Part shown: in pieces, positions 35,213-46,955 of the stretch
How positions within the stretch are numbered: position 1 is the first letter of the stretch
How the letters are laid out: the number at the start of each line of letters is the position of its first letter
Source: Hemerocallis citrina
Taxonomy: Eukaryota; Streptophyta; Magnoliopsida; Asparagales; Asphodelaceae
Length of the DNA stretch: 64,000 nt
Direction of reading: 5' to 3'
Assembly (NCBI GenBank): GCA_017893485.1
Contig: CM030360.1
Coordinates: forward strand, 19,653,708-19,717,707
The notes under the pieces: generated by a model
What the model saw: the letters and a program-made list of their open reading frames with translations, nothing else
Database searches by the model: none
What the model was told of the DNA's origin: nothing
Position numbers and translations under genes: made by a program

Positions 35213-35400
35213 TCTCTAAGGATAAGGGGAGAGACTAACCTTGAAGTGACGTTTACGGACGAAAAAGATCGCCGGAATTCGAACCCACTTGCCGCAATAG
35301 CTACTAGCGCCACCTGAGAGCGAAAACTCCGCTAGCAGAGAGTACACGTGAAAGTAAAAAAAGAAAGTGAAGAATGAGGTAAAGTGTGAGGGTGGTGAAA

Positions 35401-35407
35401 ACTTATA
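35401..35407 (-). promoter_or_regulatory. TATA box of the antisense gene, element A
   Basis: Minus strand CTATAAGT, about 190 bases before the antisense ATG; the element B equivalent is at 50542-50548. Confidence 0.5.
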
Positions 35408-35499
35408 GTAAAAGAAACGACTCTTGGGCTTTGTAACGTAAAGTCGTAACACTTGGGCCTCCCCTCAAGGCGTTAAAGAAGCCCAAACGACTAAGTAGC

Positions 35500-37150
35500 G
35501 AAGAGCGGCAACCATTCAGAAGAGTAGCGACGGTTCGGCATAAGCTGCACCGCTCGGCTATGCCTCAAGCCCCAAGACACCGAGGCACTCTGCTTAGCAA
35601 TTGAGAAGCGCTCAGATCGCCCCACGTTCTGTAGAATCCGAGCAACTAGCCATCCGAGCTGCGTATTAGAGAAAAACGACTTTCTCCCCAAAATTCGTGC
35701 AAGATCTCGATCAGACGGTTCAGATCACGCCACGCCCACAAAACGACAAGATAGCATTTTCTCGTGATCTGAACCTACCCTTGAGATCCGCGCCATGATC
35801 AATGGCTCAGATCGCTCCACGTCGCTCGGAACCAAAATCCGAGCGACAAGCAATCCGAGCTGCTCACACGAGAAAGTAACTCGGAATCCGAGAAACTAGC
35901 CATCCGAGCTGCATATTGGAGAAAAACGACTTTCTCCCCAAAATTCGTGCAAGATCTCGATCAGACGATTCAGATCACGCCACGCCCACAAAACGGCAAG
36001 ATAGCGTTTTCTCGTGATCTAAACCTACCCTCGAGATCCGCGCCGTGATCAACGGCTCAGATCGCTCCACATTCCTCGCAACCAAAATCTGAGTGACAAG
36101 CGATCCGAGCTGCTCACACGAGAAAGTAACTCGGAATCCAAGCAACTAGCCATCCGAGCTGCGTATTGGAGAAAAACGACTTTCTCCCCAAAATTCGTGC
36201 AAGATCTCGATCAGACGGTTCAGATCACGCCACGCCCACAAAACGACAAGATAGCATTTTCTCGTGATCTGAACCTACCCTCGAGATCCACACCATGATC
36301 AACGGCTTAGATCGCTCCACGTCCCTTGGAACCAAAATCTGAGCGACAAGCGATCCGAGCTGTTCACGCGAGAAAGTAACTCGGAATCCGAGCAACTAGC
36401 CATCCGAGCTACGTGGAGAAAAATGAATTTCCCCCCAAAATTCATGCAAGATCTCGATCAGACGGTTCAGATCACGCCACGCCCACAAAATGACAAGATA
36501 GTATTTTCTCGTGATCTGAACCTACCCTCGAGATCCGCACCGTGATCGACATCTCAGATCGCTCCACGTCCCTCGGGATCAAAATTCGAGCGACAAGCGA
36601 TTCGAGCTGCTCACACGAGAAAGTAACTTGGAATCCGAGCAACTGGCAATCCGAGCTGCACGTTTGAAGAAAAATGCCACCGTGCGACTCCAACCGTCAG
36701 ATTGTCACGAAATTCACTTCAAAAGATGATGAACGGTTCAGATCACGCCACGCGCACAAAATGTTTTCTCGTGATCTGAGTCTCCAAACCTCGAGATTTG
36801 CGCCATGATGAACGGTTCAGATCGCCCCACGTCGCTCAAAATTTTGATCCGAGCAACTGGCGATCCGAGCTGCTCACACGGAGAAAAGAAAGCCGAGCGA
36901 TAACAGCCATCGGATCTTCTCAAAATTCGTGCCCTGACCTGATGGACGGCTCAGATCGCTCCACGTCCCTCGGAAATTGGAATCCGAGCGACTAGCGATC
37001 CGAGCTGCTCACACGGAGAAAATGACGTCGAGCTACATCGCTCGAATTCCGAGCAACTAGCCATCCGAGCTGCTCATACGGAGAAAATGGTGCCGAGCGA
37101 CCCTGACCGTCTGATCTTCCAGAAATTCGTGCCAACACGAGATGGGCGGT
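35500..37150 (-). repeat. About 250-base tandem array of element A
   Basis: Units begin at GCAACTAGCCATCCGAGCTGC near 35641, 35891, 36141, 36391 and 36638, then shorter diverged units. Each contains TTCGTGCAAGATCTCGATCAG (truncated here) and CTCGTGATCTGA. It lies upstream of the antisense promoter and is homologous to the 224-base array of element B. Confidence 0.92.
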
Positions 37151-37588
37151 CCAGATCTCGCCACGTCATAATTCAGAATTAAAAATTAGTTTTTATTTAT
37201 TAAAATCGGTTTATTTATCTAAAAATCGCAAAAAAATGATTCAAAATTCGGAAAAATTAATTAAAAATTCTAAACAATAATTATAAATTTGGGAAAATAT
37301 TTTTAAGCCCCTGGGTAAATAATTATTGCTTAAAAGAGTCAATTAAGACCCCCGAACAACAAATCAACGCTTCACGAAATTAAATAAATGGTCCGAAAAA
37401 TAGATAAAAATTAAGAAAAATTGCCAAAAATCCAGAAAAGCTCAAGAGCAACCTAGGGCACGCAACTAACTCAACAATTACCATAATCCCCCACACAAGG
37501 ATTCGACACCTCCTATCCGGACTCTGATACAACTCCGCAAGTCATTAAAACAGTAAAACTACTCCTCAATGGCTGATCAAACTCAGTC
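37151..37588. other. Element A AT-rich segment before the 3' LTR
   Basis: Rich in AAAAATT runs (37180-37450). The equivalent of element B is 53310-53580. No coding signal. Confidence 0.5.
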
Positions 37589-37607
37589 TTCGGGAGTGGG
37601 GGGCTCG
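37589..37607 (+). promoter_or_regulatory. Polypurine tract of element A
   Basis: CGGGAGTGGGGGGCTCG sits directly before the LTR start TGATATGG, the same arrangement as 53705-53720. Confidence 0.75.
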
Positions 37608-38171
37608 TGATATGGCTAAAAATGGGGTTAAATCGGAACCGTCCAAATCAGGCGCGAATCTTAACACTTGGGGGTAAAATGGTAATTTCATTTACAAATA
37701 GTTTTAAGACGGGTACTGGGTCTTCTCTCCTAAGACCCAATAACCCGCGAACAGTTCCATCTCAACTGGGTGCGGGTTCCAACCTGCAGCAAATTCAGTC
37801 CAGCAGGATAAAATTAGGATTTCTGATTATGCTTAATCGACGGCCCTAATTCACTCTATCCTCTCACGGGGAATTAGGGATTTCCTTCCTAAACTGATCC
37901 CAAAGGCGGCTATAAATAATCCCCATCCACCACCATTAAGAGGTAATCAATCTTTTGCCAGTTAACTCTCATTCAGAATCTTTTCTAATTACTGACTTGA
38001 GCGTCGGAGGGTGCGTCGCCCGGATCAACCCTGGTGTCTCGCACTTTTTGCAGGTGAACGGCGGGAGTCAACGGTCAAACTTCGGTGAAAAGGCTCCAGG
38101 TTTGCTATTCAGTTTCCCTAAGAATCCACAAATTCTATCTGTTTGCCCCCACACCAGATTTAGCGGCAACA
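37608..38171 (+). repeat. 3' LTR of element A
   Basis: 564 bases from TGATATGGCTAAAAATGGGG to GCGGCAACA. The start is shared with element B LTRs, the middle is diverged. A TATAAATA is near 37911. Confidence 0.93.
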
Positions 38172-38428
38172 ATGTAATACATGAAGTTCTCAAAACTCTA
38201 ATCCAAGCAAATCATTTCTTTTATCTCCACTTTGTCTCCCCATTGCACCTTTATTAAAAAAAATCAAAATGGATCAATAACAAATTCACTTTAGCTGTCT
38301 TTCTTGAGTGGAGTGTTTGCATCCTTCACTGGTAAATTCCAGTCATCCTAATCATATATATCCAAACATACACTAAATGTTCTTATATGTTATGTTATCC
38401 ATGGTTTCTAATAACCAGTGAAGGGAAC
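38172..38428. other. Host DNA between elements A and B
   Basis: 257 bases of unique AT-rich sequence. Contains an inverted pair CCTTCACTGGT (near 38325) and ACCAGTGAAGG (near 38415). It once adjoined the sequence at 54327. Confidence 0.7.
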
Positions 38429-39029
38429 TGATATGGCTAAAAATGGGGTTAAATCGGAACTGTCCAGATTGGGAACGAATCTTGAAGCTCAGGGGTAAAA
38501 AGGTAATTTCACAAACAGATGGACCCGAAGCGGGCACTGGATCTCCCCTTCACAGATCCAATAACCCGCGAAACGGATCCACTCCAGCTGGGTACGGGTC
38601 CCGACCCAAGACAAACCCAGATCAGCAAGAGGAAATCAGGGTCACTGATTTGACTAAATCAACGGGCCTGATTTGCAGTTATCCTCTCACCGGGAATCAA
38701 GGATTAGTTTCCTAAACTAATTGTAAGGATTTTACTCCTAACGGTTTCACAGAAAATCAGGTCCCTAATCAGACTCCCATGGCGACTATAAATACCTCCT
38801 ACCTACCACTGTGACCAGGTAATCACTCTTTTTCCAACTTAAGCTCTTTCCTAATCATCACTGGTTACTGACAAGAGCGTCGGAGGGTGCGTCGCCGAAA
38901 TCAACCCCAGTGTATCACACTTCCTTGCAGGTGAGCGGCAGGGACTAGCAGGCTTGGATCCGCTATTCAGGTTTTTCACGAACTCACAAATCTCATCTAT
39001 TTACCCCCACACCAGATTCAGCGGTAACA
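38429..39029 (+). repeat. 5' LTR of element B
   Basis: Starts TGATATGGC, ends GCGGTAACA. A TATAAATA near 38788 suits a promoter. Confidence 0.95.
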
Positions 39030-39032
39030 GAT

Positions 39033-39050
39033 TGGCGCCGTCTGTGGGAA
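39033..39050 (+). promoter_or_regulatory. Primer-binding site of element B
   Basis: TGGCGCCGTCTGTGGGAA, three bases after the LTR. The tRNA would end in CGGCGCCA. Confidence 0.85.
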
Positions 39051-39102
39051 ACCATACGAATAGCAGCCTCTCCTCTTCCCGTCGACCAGCTCTTCTCCAG
39101 CC

Positions 39103-40850
39103 ATGCCTCCCAAAAAGGTCAGGTCTAGGGGGTCCAACCGCGGACCCAACCCCACCGATCGCAAGAGGAAGTCCCCGCGCATCCTGCTCCGCAGCCCGAA
39201 CAACTTCCTCCCCTGGTCCAACAGGGCCGGCCTCCTCTTCCGAATCAACAACCCCCCTAATGGCCCCACTGGTCAGAACCAGCGGAGGCAAAAGCAACCT
39301 CTCCACCCGGACCATGTCTCAGTACACAACGCCTCCTCGGATTCTATGGCCTCCCATAATCCGCGAGCTTCCGACCTCTGCAACACCGTTCTGAATCGGC
39401 AGAAGGATGACGACCTTCGCAACCGCCTAGATGAGAAGCGGGCCCGAGAGGGAGCCTCCCGCCAACATCAAGGTGAGCGATCTCCTCATCGCCGGGATGG
39501 TAGGAGGTCTCCGGACCGAAGAGGGCGGGGGAATCTCCTGAGCGTCGTAGGAGGAGGCCACATTCCCCTACTGACCGCCTTCATCCGAGGAACGATGAGG
39601 CACCCATCACTCGTGCCGAGTTCCAACAATTCCAGGCAACGGTGTTGCAGGCCCTCAACCTTCGCCACAACAACACTAATGCCCAAAGGGTTCCAACACC
39701 CCCAAGGGTCCCAAGTCCTCGCCACTGATCCATAAGTCCTCCCCCAGCTCCTAGTCACCAGCAACACCATCATAGTCCTCGCCGATCCCAGGACTATCGG
39801 CACCGTAGTCCCCGCTCCCCTTCCTATGAAGACGAGTCCAGGGGATCGTTTGATTACCACCGGAGGGACGATGCCCTCTACCGTCATCTCCACGAGATGG
39901 AGAGGAGCATCGGTCGAATGGACAAAGAAGAGGAGTCGAGAGGAAGGACCGTCCGTCCCAGCAGACCCCCCTTCTCTCGGACCATCATGGAGGCTCCCAT
40001 CCCAAGGGGTTTCAAGCCTCCGCAGTTTGAAACGTACTCAGGGGAGTCGGACCCTGTTGATCATGTCGAGAGCTTCAAGACCTTAATGCTGATCCACCAA
40101 GCTTCCGATGCCATGCTTTGCAAAACCTTCCCCGCCACTCTCAAGGGTTTGGCACGGGAATGGTACTCCCGGCTCGCCCCCTCTTTCATCTTCTCGTTTA
40201 AGCAGTTCGAGACGCTCTTCATAACTCACTTTGTGAGTAGCAGACGAACGGAGACGACCAGCCTCTCTCTACTCCACCTCCGACAGGAGAAGGGAGAGAA
40301 GTTGAGGGACTTTGTGAGGAGATTTACTGCGGAGGTCAGGTCCATCGCCTCCCTCGACCAGTCTGTGGCGACCGTCGCGTTCCAGTCCAACATCCTCAAC
40401 TCTAACCTTCGGTCGTCCCTCACCAAAAAGCCCCCGCACAACTTCGCCGATCTTCTTCTTAGATGCGAGAAGTATATTCGGGCAGAGGAGGCCGAGTGCC
40501 TCCCGAGTTTCGGAGGATCCGCTTCCGGATCGAAGAGGAAGACGACAGAGGAGGAAGGGTCCAAGAAGCTACAGAAGGACAATGGCGGTCAGTGCCGTCC
40601 TCCCCCCAAGTTCGAGAAGTTCACTCCTCTCACTACCAACGTCTCCACCATCTTGATGGAAGTCGAGAAAGAGGGAGTTATACCTCCCACTCCGAGGATG
40701 AACACCCCAGCCAAGAGGAGGAACAAAGAGAAGTGGTGCCGTTACCACCGAGATCATGGCCACGACACCAACGATTGCCAGGCGCTGAAGAACGAAATAG
40801 AGGCCCTCATCCAGAGGGGGCAGTTGGCTAAATTTGTGAAGGCAAATGAT
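39103..40850 (+). pseudogene. gag of element B
   Basis: Start MPPKKVRSRGSNRG at 39103. The Arg/Ser/Pro-rich N-terminal region changes frame near 39530 by a one-base loss in a G tract. From 39531 the frame is shared with all of pol. A TGA at 39726-39728 stands where element A reads AGG, compatible with CGA-to-TGA. The gag domain (PQFETYSGESDPVDH, AREWYSRLAPS, ILNSNLRSSL) is followed by the zinc knuckle WCRYHRDHGHDTNDC near 40733-40777. Confidence 0.9.
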
Positions 40851-41969
40851 CGGGGAGATTGCACCACTCCTCCGCCTCGGGGGGCTAACAAGCGCTCCGA
40901 GCGACGAGATGAAACCCCCGAGTTCGAGGAGGAACGTGTTTTGCACCTAATCCATGGGGATCCAATGGGGGGCTCTTTCAACTCCTCTCGAAAGGCCTTC
41001 GTCCGAGAGGTCAACTCAGTTCACGGTGCCCCTCCCCCCAAAGACCTCGGCGTCCCAGTGACTTTCTCTAATGAAGACCTCGAGGGGGTCCAGACTCCCC
41101 ACTGCGACGCACTTGTTATCGACCTCCGCATGGCGAACTTCAAAGTGCAGAGGATCCTGGTAGACAACGGGAGCTCGGTGAACATCCTCTTCCTCTCGGC
41201 CTTCCGAGGGCTGCAGCTATCCCAGGACCGCCTCAAACCGGCCGGCTACACGCTCCACGGGTTCACGGGGGTACTAGTAACTGTCGAAGGGGTTATCACC
41301 CTGGACGTAACTGCTGGGAAGACCCCTACCACCCGGACTGAGCCGATGGACTTTATGGTCGTCGATGTCCCGGCTGCATACAACGTCATCTTGGGCCGGC
41401 CTGGCCTAGCTGCCCTGGAAGCCGTTCCTTCGGCATACCACCTTAAGATGAAGTTCCCCACCCGGGCGGGAGTGGGAGAAGTCAGGGGCAGCCAAGAGAC
41501 GGCTCAGAAGTGCTATATGACTTCCACTGGGGGTCCGGTGCTCTCCCTCGAGACTTTAGAGATCCCCGAGCCGAACATCCAACCCACGTCCGAGCCGGCA
41601 GACGAATTAGAAGAGGTGCTCTTCTCAGACGAGGACCCGAGTCGAAAGTTCCTCATCAGCAAGTCCCTGCCAACTGCCCTATGTTCCGACTTGGTGCAGT
41701 GCATCCGGGAGAACCGCGACCTATTTGCTTGGTCCGCCGCGGATATGCATGGGATTTTCGAGGAGCTTCTAGTGCACCGCCTCAGCGTCGAACCGGGGTG
41801 CAAACCGGTTCAGCAGAAGTGGCGTAAATTCACTCCCGAGCGACAACAAGCCATCAAGGAGGAGGTGGACAAGCTCCTAAAAGCTCGGTTCATACAGGAG
41901 GTGAACTACCTCGAGTGGCTCTCCAATGTCGTCATGGTTAAGAAGTCCAATGGTTCCTGGAGGATATGA
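40851..41969 (+). pseudogene. Protease and RT start of element B
   Basis: The active site is ILVDNGSSVNILFL near 41156 and the protease C-terminus is VILGRPGLAALE near 41390. The frame is open from 39729 to a TGA at 41967-41969 in the RT motif WRI-stop-IDF, where element A keeps Cys (TGT). Confidence 0.92.
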
Positions 41970-44033
41970 ATCGACTTCACAGACTTGAATAAGGCGTGTC
42001 CGAAGGATCTGTTCCCTCTCCCGAATATCGACACCCTCATCGACGCCACCTCGGGCCATGAGCTCCTCAGCTTCATGGATGCCTTCTCCGGCTACAACCA
42101 GATCCGAATGTTCCCCCCGGACATTCCGAAGACTTCCTTCATTACCGACCAGGGCCTCTACTGTTATAGAGTTATGCCGTTCGGGTAGAAGAATGCTGGA
42201 GCCACCTACCAGTGCCTCGTCAATAAAGTCTTCCAAAGCCAGATAGGCCGCAACATGGAAGTATACGTCGACGATATGCTCGTAAAGAGCATCCGAGGTA
42301 CCGACCACGTGGCCGACCTCCAGGAGGCATTCGGCGTACTGAGAAGGCACAACATGAGGCTTAATCCGAATAAGTGTGCGTTCGGGGTCTCATCAGGAAA
42401 GTTCCTCAGCTTCATGGTGAGCCAGCGAGGGATCGAAGCAAATCCTGAGAAAATTAAAGCCATACTGGATATGGCACCACCCCGAAACATCAAGGAAGTG
42501 CAGAAGCTTACGGGTCACCTCGCTGCTATTGGGCGATTCCTTTCGAAGTCTGGGGAGAAGTGCCTCCCTTTCTTCAAGGCTCTTAGGGGGGCCAAAGGTT
42601 TCGAGTGGGGCGAACTGCAACAGGAGTCATTCAACCAGCTGAAGGCCTACTTGATCAATCCTCCCCTGCTCAGCAAGCCCGTTCCGGGGGAGACCCTCTT
42701 CATCTACTTAGCTGCCTCCGAGCAGACCCTAAGTGCCGTCTTGGTGAGGGAAGAAGACCGGGCTCAGAGGCCCATTTACTATGTGAGCAAGGTGCTTCGG
42801 GACGCCGAGCTCCGCTACCCGAAGGTAGAAAGGATGGCCTACGCCCTGGTTATGGCGGCAAGGAAGCTCCGCCCATACTTTCAGTCCCACTCGGTTGTGG
42901 TCCTCACCGACCAACCACTGAAGCAGGTCCTCCACAGGCCGGAAACCTCAGGACGGCTTATGAAATGGTCCATCGAGCTGAGTCAACACGACATCTCCTA
43001 CCAGCCCCGGACTGCGATCAAAGCTCAAGCCCTCACGGACTTCATTGTCGAGACCACCATTCCCGAGGTCAGCCATGTCCCGAACGGACCCCCTATTTGG
43101 ACGGTTTTTGTGGATGGTTCCTCTTGCAACGAGGGAAGCGGCGCTGGTATCATCCTGACGGGTCCGGATGACTTCGTCCTCCAGTATGCCCTCCGCATGA
43201 ATTTCAGGGCCTCAAACAACGAAGCAGAGTATGAGGCACTAATCGCAGGCCTCGGACTTGCCCGAAGTGCCGGGGCGCAGTGCCTTCGAATCCATAGTGA
43301 TTCTCAGCTGGTTGTGAACCAAGTCTTGGGCGATTACGAGGCACGAGACGAACGAATGGCGAAGTACCTCGCTAGAGTCCGAACCCTCATGGCCCGGTTC
43401 GAAGAGGCACTCATCCAACGAATCCCTCGAGAGGAGAATTCACAAGCCGACGCCCTCTCCAAGTTGGCCTCATCCTTCCTCCAAGGTCTCGAGCAGACCG
43501 TCTTGATCGAGGTCCTCTTGAAACCGAGCATAGAGGACGAGACCCTCGACTCAGTGGAGTCACTGCCAATCCTACTGCAAGATAATTGGATGAAGCCGTT
43601 AGTGGAATTCTTAAGGGACGGACTCCTCCCCGAGGACCCCAAGAAAGTGCGCCGAGTAAGAACCAGGGCCGAGCGGTACGTCCTGATCGAAGGGATCTTG
43701 TACAAGCGCTCCTTCTCGCAGATAGACGGTCGATCGTACCTGAGATGCCTTTCCCCAGAACAGGCCGACTACGCCTTACAGGAGCTCCACGAAGGCATCG
43801 GCGGGGCACACTCAGGGTCTAGGTCTTTGGCTCGGAAAGCTCTGAATTACGGATATTTCTGGCTGACTCTCCTCCAAGATGCCGAGCGACACGTTCGGCA
43901 ATGTGGCTCTTGTCAGAGACATTCCAACATTCGTCGCCTCCCCCAAGCTAACCTTGCCTCCCTATCAAGTCCTATCCCCTTTGCAATGTGGGGGATGGAT
44001 TTACTAGGGCCATTTCCTCCAGCTCCGGGCTAG
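41970..44033 (+). pseudogene. RT, dual RNase H and integrase zinc finger of element B
   Basis: RT: DLNKACPKD, LLSFMDAFSGYNQI and the catalytic MEVYVDDMLVKS at 42255. A TAG at 42186-42188 is in FG-stop-KN. Degenerate gypsy RNase H (PIYYVSKVLRDAELRYP) and then the second RNase H with complete acidic set (WTVFVDGSSC, NNEAEYEALIAGL, IHSDSQLVVNQ, NSQADALSKLAS). The integrase finger HEGIGGAH...CGSC is intact. TAG at 44031-44033 stands for Gln. Confidence 0.93.
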
Positions 44034-44852
44034 TTCAAGTTCTTGGTCGTAGCCATCGACTACTTTTCGAAGTGGATTGAAGCCGAGCCCCTAGCCACTA
44101 TCACCGAGAACAAGGTGCTTCAATTCTTCTGGAAGAGCGTCATCTGCCGATTTGGCGTCCCCCGTGTCCTCGTAACGGACAACGGGACTCAGTTTACTGG
44201 GGCCGCATTCCGAGCTCTGTGTGAGGACCTTGCCATCCAGCAGCGCTTCTCTTCCATCTCCCACCCACAGTCGAATGGCCAGGCAGAGAACGCTAACCGG
44301 CAGATCCTCTCTGGTATCAAAAAGAGACTGGGCAAGTGTTCTAAAGGCTTATAGGTCGACCAACTTCCCAACGTACTGTGGAACTACCACACCAACAAAC
44401 GGACCCCCACAGGAGAGTCCCCGTTCAACCTCACCTATGGGTCCGAGGCAGTGATACCTCTCGAAGTCGGAATACCTTCTCCTCGCCTCGTAGCCTACAA
44501 TGAGGAACAGAACGCCAGAGACCTCCGGGCGAACTTAGACCTGGTGGACGAGCTGAGGGAAAGAGCATCAATATGCCAGCAGAACTACCGGAGGAGGGTC
44601 GAATTGGCGTACAACAAGAAAGTCCGACCCACCGATCTCAAGGAGGGGGACTTGGTCCTCAGAAAGCTAGCCATCTCCTTCCCCAATCAGAAGAGCAAAC
44701 TAGCTCCAAATTGGGAAGGACCCTACAAGATCACAAGGGTAGTTCGGCCCGGAGCTTATCGTCTGGAAGACCTAGAGGGCAGAGAGATTTCGAGGACCTG
44801 GAATGCCGACCACCTGTTAAAATACCAAGAAAGCGCCCTGGTGCCTCTCTGA
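44034..44852 (+). pseudogene. Integrase core and C-terminus of element B
   Basis: All three catalytic positions are seen: Asp in MWGMDLLGPFP (just upstream), Asp in VLVTDNGTQFTG and Glu in SNGQAENANRQIL. A TAG at 44352-44354 replaces Trp (element A has TGG). The GPYKI module and a natural TGA at 44850-44852 close the frame. Confidence 0.92.
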
Positions 44853-45002
44853 GTATCACAGGGTGTCGAACCACTCCACTCCTCTAACTTGTAATTCATT
44901 TCTTAAGTTGTTATATGTAAAAACGGCTCGCCGTCAATTATCAATGAAGAATGCTTTTTCATACTTATAAAATTGCTTGCATCTCTCCGCCTTTTTTTTT
45001 AT
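44853..45002. other. Element B segment after integrase
   Basis: Homologous to 30733-30905 of element A. Short purine and T tracts, no gene. Confidence 0.4.
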
Positions 45003-45665
45003 TCAATCAATGGTTCAGAGTCCAATACCCGGCTCGACTCTACTTCGCAAGCTTGCTCTTAAGCAAGCCAGACGTAGTTCGCCGCTCGGAATTGCTCCCA
45101 CAACCGTTGAACTCTAACGATGGTTCCGGAGTCCAACACTTGGCTCGATTCTACTCCGCAAGCTCGCTCCCCAGCGGGCTAGGGGTGGGTCGCCATTCGG
45201 AATTGCTCCCACAACCGTTGAACTCTAACGATGGTTCCGGAGTCCAACACTTGGCTCGATTCTACTCCGCAAGCTCGCTCCTCAGCGGGCTAGGAGTGGG
45301 TCGCCATTCGGAATTGCTCCCACAACCGTTGAACTCTAACGATGGTTCCGGAGTCCAACACTTGGCTCGATTCTACTCCGCAAGCTCGCTCCTCAGCGGG
45401 CTAGGAGTGGGTCGCCATTCGGAATTGCTCCCACAACCATTGAACTATAACGATGGTTCCGGAGTCCAACACTTGGTTCGATTCTACTCCGCAAGCTCGC
45501 TCCTCAGCGGGCTAGGAGTGGATCGCCATTCGGAATTGCTCCCACAACCGTTGAACTCTAACGATGGTTCCGGAGTCCAACACTTGGTTTGATTCTACTC
45601 CGCAAGCTCGCTCCTCAGCGGGCTAGGAGTGGGTCGCCATTCGGAATTGCTCCCACGACCGTCGA
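45003..45665 (+). repeat. 111-base hairpin tandem repeat of element B
   Basis: Six copies; starts at GATGGTTCCGG 45119, 45230, 45341, 45452 and 45563, exactly 111 apart, after a diverged first copy. Each unit has GCTCGCTCCTCAGCGGGCT as an imperfect hairpin. Because 111 is a multiple of three, an open frame of 37-residue repeats appears; it is not called as a gene. Confidence 0.95.
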
Positions 45666-45834
45666 ACTCTCACGAGGATCGTTGAGCCCACCATTGGGTA
45701 AGGCTCGACTCACCTCGCAACTTCGCGATAAGAGGAGACAGAAGCGATGCTCGGCACCTCTAGCCGAACGCTCTTGTCGCCAAACCGCGAACGAGCGAGA
45801 GGTATGCTTGGAGCACACCACGTCGCTCGAACTC

Positions 45835-46135
45835 TTAGACCTCTGGTCGGCTGACCGAGCAAGTGCCCATCCGAGCGTCAAAACGGAGAAAAATCACTTT
45901 CCCCTCAACATTCGTGTAAGATCTCGACCAGACGGCCCAGATCTTGCCAGCGCCGCTAAACAACAAGGTAGCATTTTCTTGGGAACTGAGCCATCTCGAG
46001 ATTTGTGCCAAAATCCAACGCCCCAGATCTTGTCAGCATCGCTAAACGAAAAGATAGCATTTCCTTGGGAACGGAGTCGCCTCGAGATTCGTGCCTAACC
46101 CCAACGGCTCAGATCGCACTACGGCGTCGAACCGC
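45835..46135 (-). repeat. Isolated units of the 224-base family
   Basis: GACCGAGCAAGTGCCCATCC, TTCGTGTAAGATCTCGACC and CAGATCTTG motifs match the array at 52004-53290. Confidence 0.75.
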
Positions 46136-46328
46136 GAAGGAGAGAGGGGCCGGCTCGGATACCTCGTCGCAATGAACACAGTCACAAACGAGACAACTAC
46201 GCTGAGCTACAAAGGACGTGCTAGTTTGATAAAGAAATGTTATTAATAATTGGGACACAGTACAAAGCAACTCTTCCATACAACAAGGTCACAAAGCCTT
46301 AAAGAACAAAAGTTACAATGCCGACCCG

Positions 46329-46793
46329 CTACACTTGGTTTTTAAATGAAAAATCATCACCGTCCCGTTCGATCGTCAGTTTGGCAACCTCGGCCGCCAG
46401 TTCCTTTTCCTCCTTCCGAAGCTCCGCCTCTACAGTCTGCAAGTGACGGAACTCAGAGAGCAAATCGTCCCTTTCGGCTATTATTTTCGACAAATTGTGC
46501 TGAACGCACTGGATCCGAAGGGCGTTGCTAAAGGCGGTCGGTGAACCTTCGTCCTCTCCTATAGGGGTCATCTCGGCGATCCTGCTCTCCAAACGCCGGA
46601 TCTCGGCGTCTCGCTGACCTAGGATGAGCTGAAGGTGGCCCCGCTCGCTTTCGGCTCGGCGCAATCCCAGCTCGACTTCATAGAGCCGCTCTCGGCACCT
46701 CGCCGAGCGCAACCTCGTCACCCCCGAGCCAGCCTCGGTTCGAGCATTGTCATTCGAGCGATTGGGGTCGGCGTCTTGAGCTACCACCACGAG
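46329..46793 (-). CDS. Antisense coiled-coil exon 3 of element B
   Basis: On the minus strand, CTTTTCAG ends at 46794 and a frame reads LVVVAQDADPNRSND, then long heptads (YEVELGLRRAESERGHLQL, RRLESRIAEM, LLSEFRHLQTVEAELRKEEK) to a stop at 46329. No stop inside. No counterpart was found in element A. It begins in phase 0, like the other antisense exons, so it could be an alternative last exon or a separate gene lacking its first exon. Confidence 0.55.
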   Translation of the reverse strand, partial: LVVVAQDADPNRSNDNARTEAGSGVTRLRSARCRERLYEVELGLRRAESERGHLQLILGQRDAEIRRLESRIAEMTPIGEDEGSPTAFSNALRIQCVQHNLSKIIAERDDLLSEFRHLQTVEAELRKEEKELAAEVAKLTIERDGDDFSFKNQV

Positions 46794-46955
46794 CTGAAAA
46801 GAGGAAGAGACGAATAACAAAATTTCAAACATTGCCGAAGTCCAACACTTGAAGAATTTTCAAAACAAACTATCAGGCTTTTATTCCAATGAAGTAACTC
46901 TACATACAACAAGACCGACGCTACAACCAGAGTTTTACAATATAAGACAACTTGT

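Larger units (their letters stand above)
1..38171 (+). mobile_element. Element A: Tat-lineage Ty3/gypsy LTR retrotransposon, 5' end outside window
   Basis: The visible parts are the 3' end of the 5' LTR (1-119), primer-binding site (123-140), gag (191-1698), then after a nested insertion gag end, protease, RT, RNase H and integrase (26502-30732), an antisense gene block (31782-35212), polypurine tract and 3' LTR (37608-38171). About 13.4 kb belongs to the element once the insertion is removed. A degenerate gypsy RNase H followed by a second complete RNase H, and long non-pol DNA with antisense ORFs before the 3' LTR, are known traits of the Tat lineage. Its right target copy would be ATGTA at 38172-38176; the left copy is outside the window. 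The element is dead: frameshifts and stops occur throughout. Confidence 0.93.

Noticed and set aside
44951..45592. Open frame of 37-residue repeats after integrase in element B
   Set aside because: It exists because the 111-base unit is a multiple of three; the 116-base array in element A has no such frame and no family resemblance was seen.
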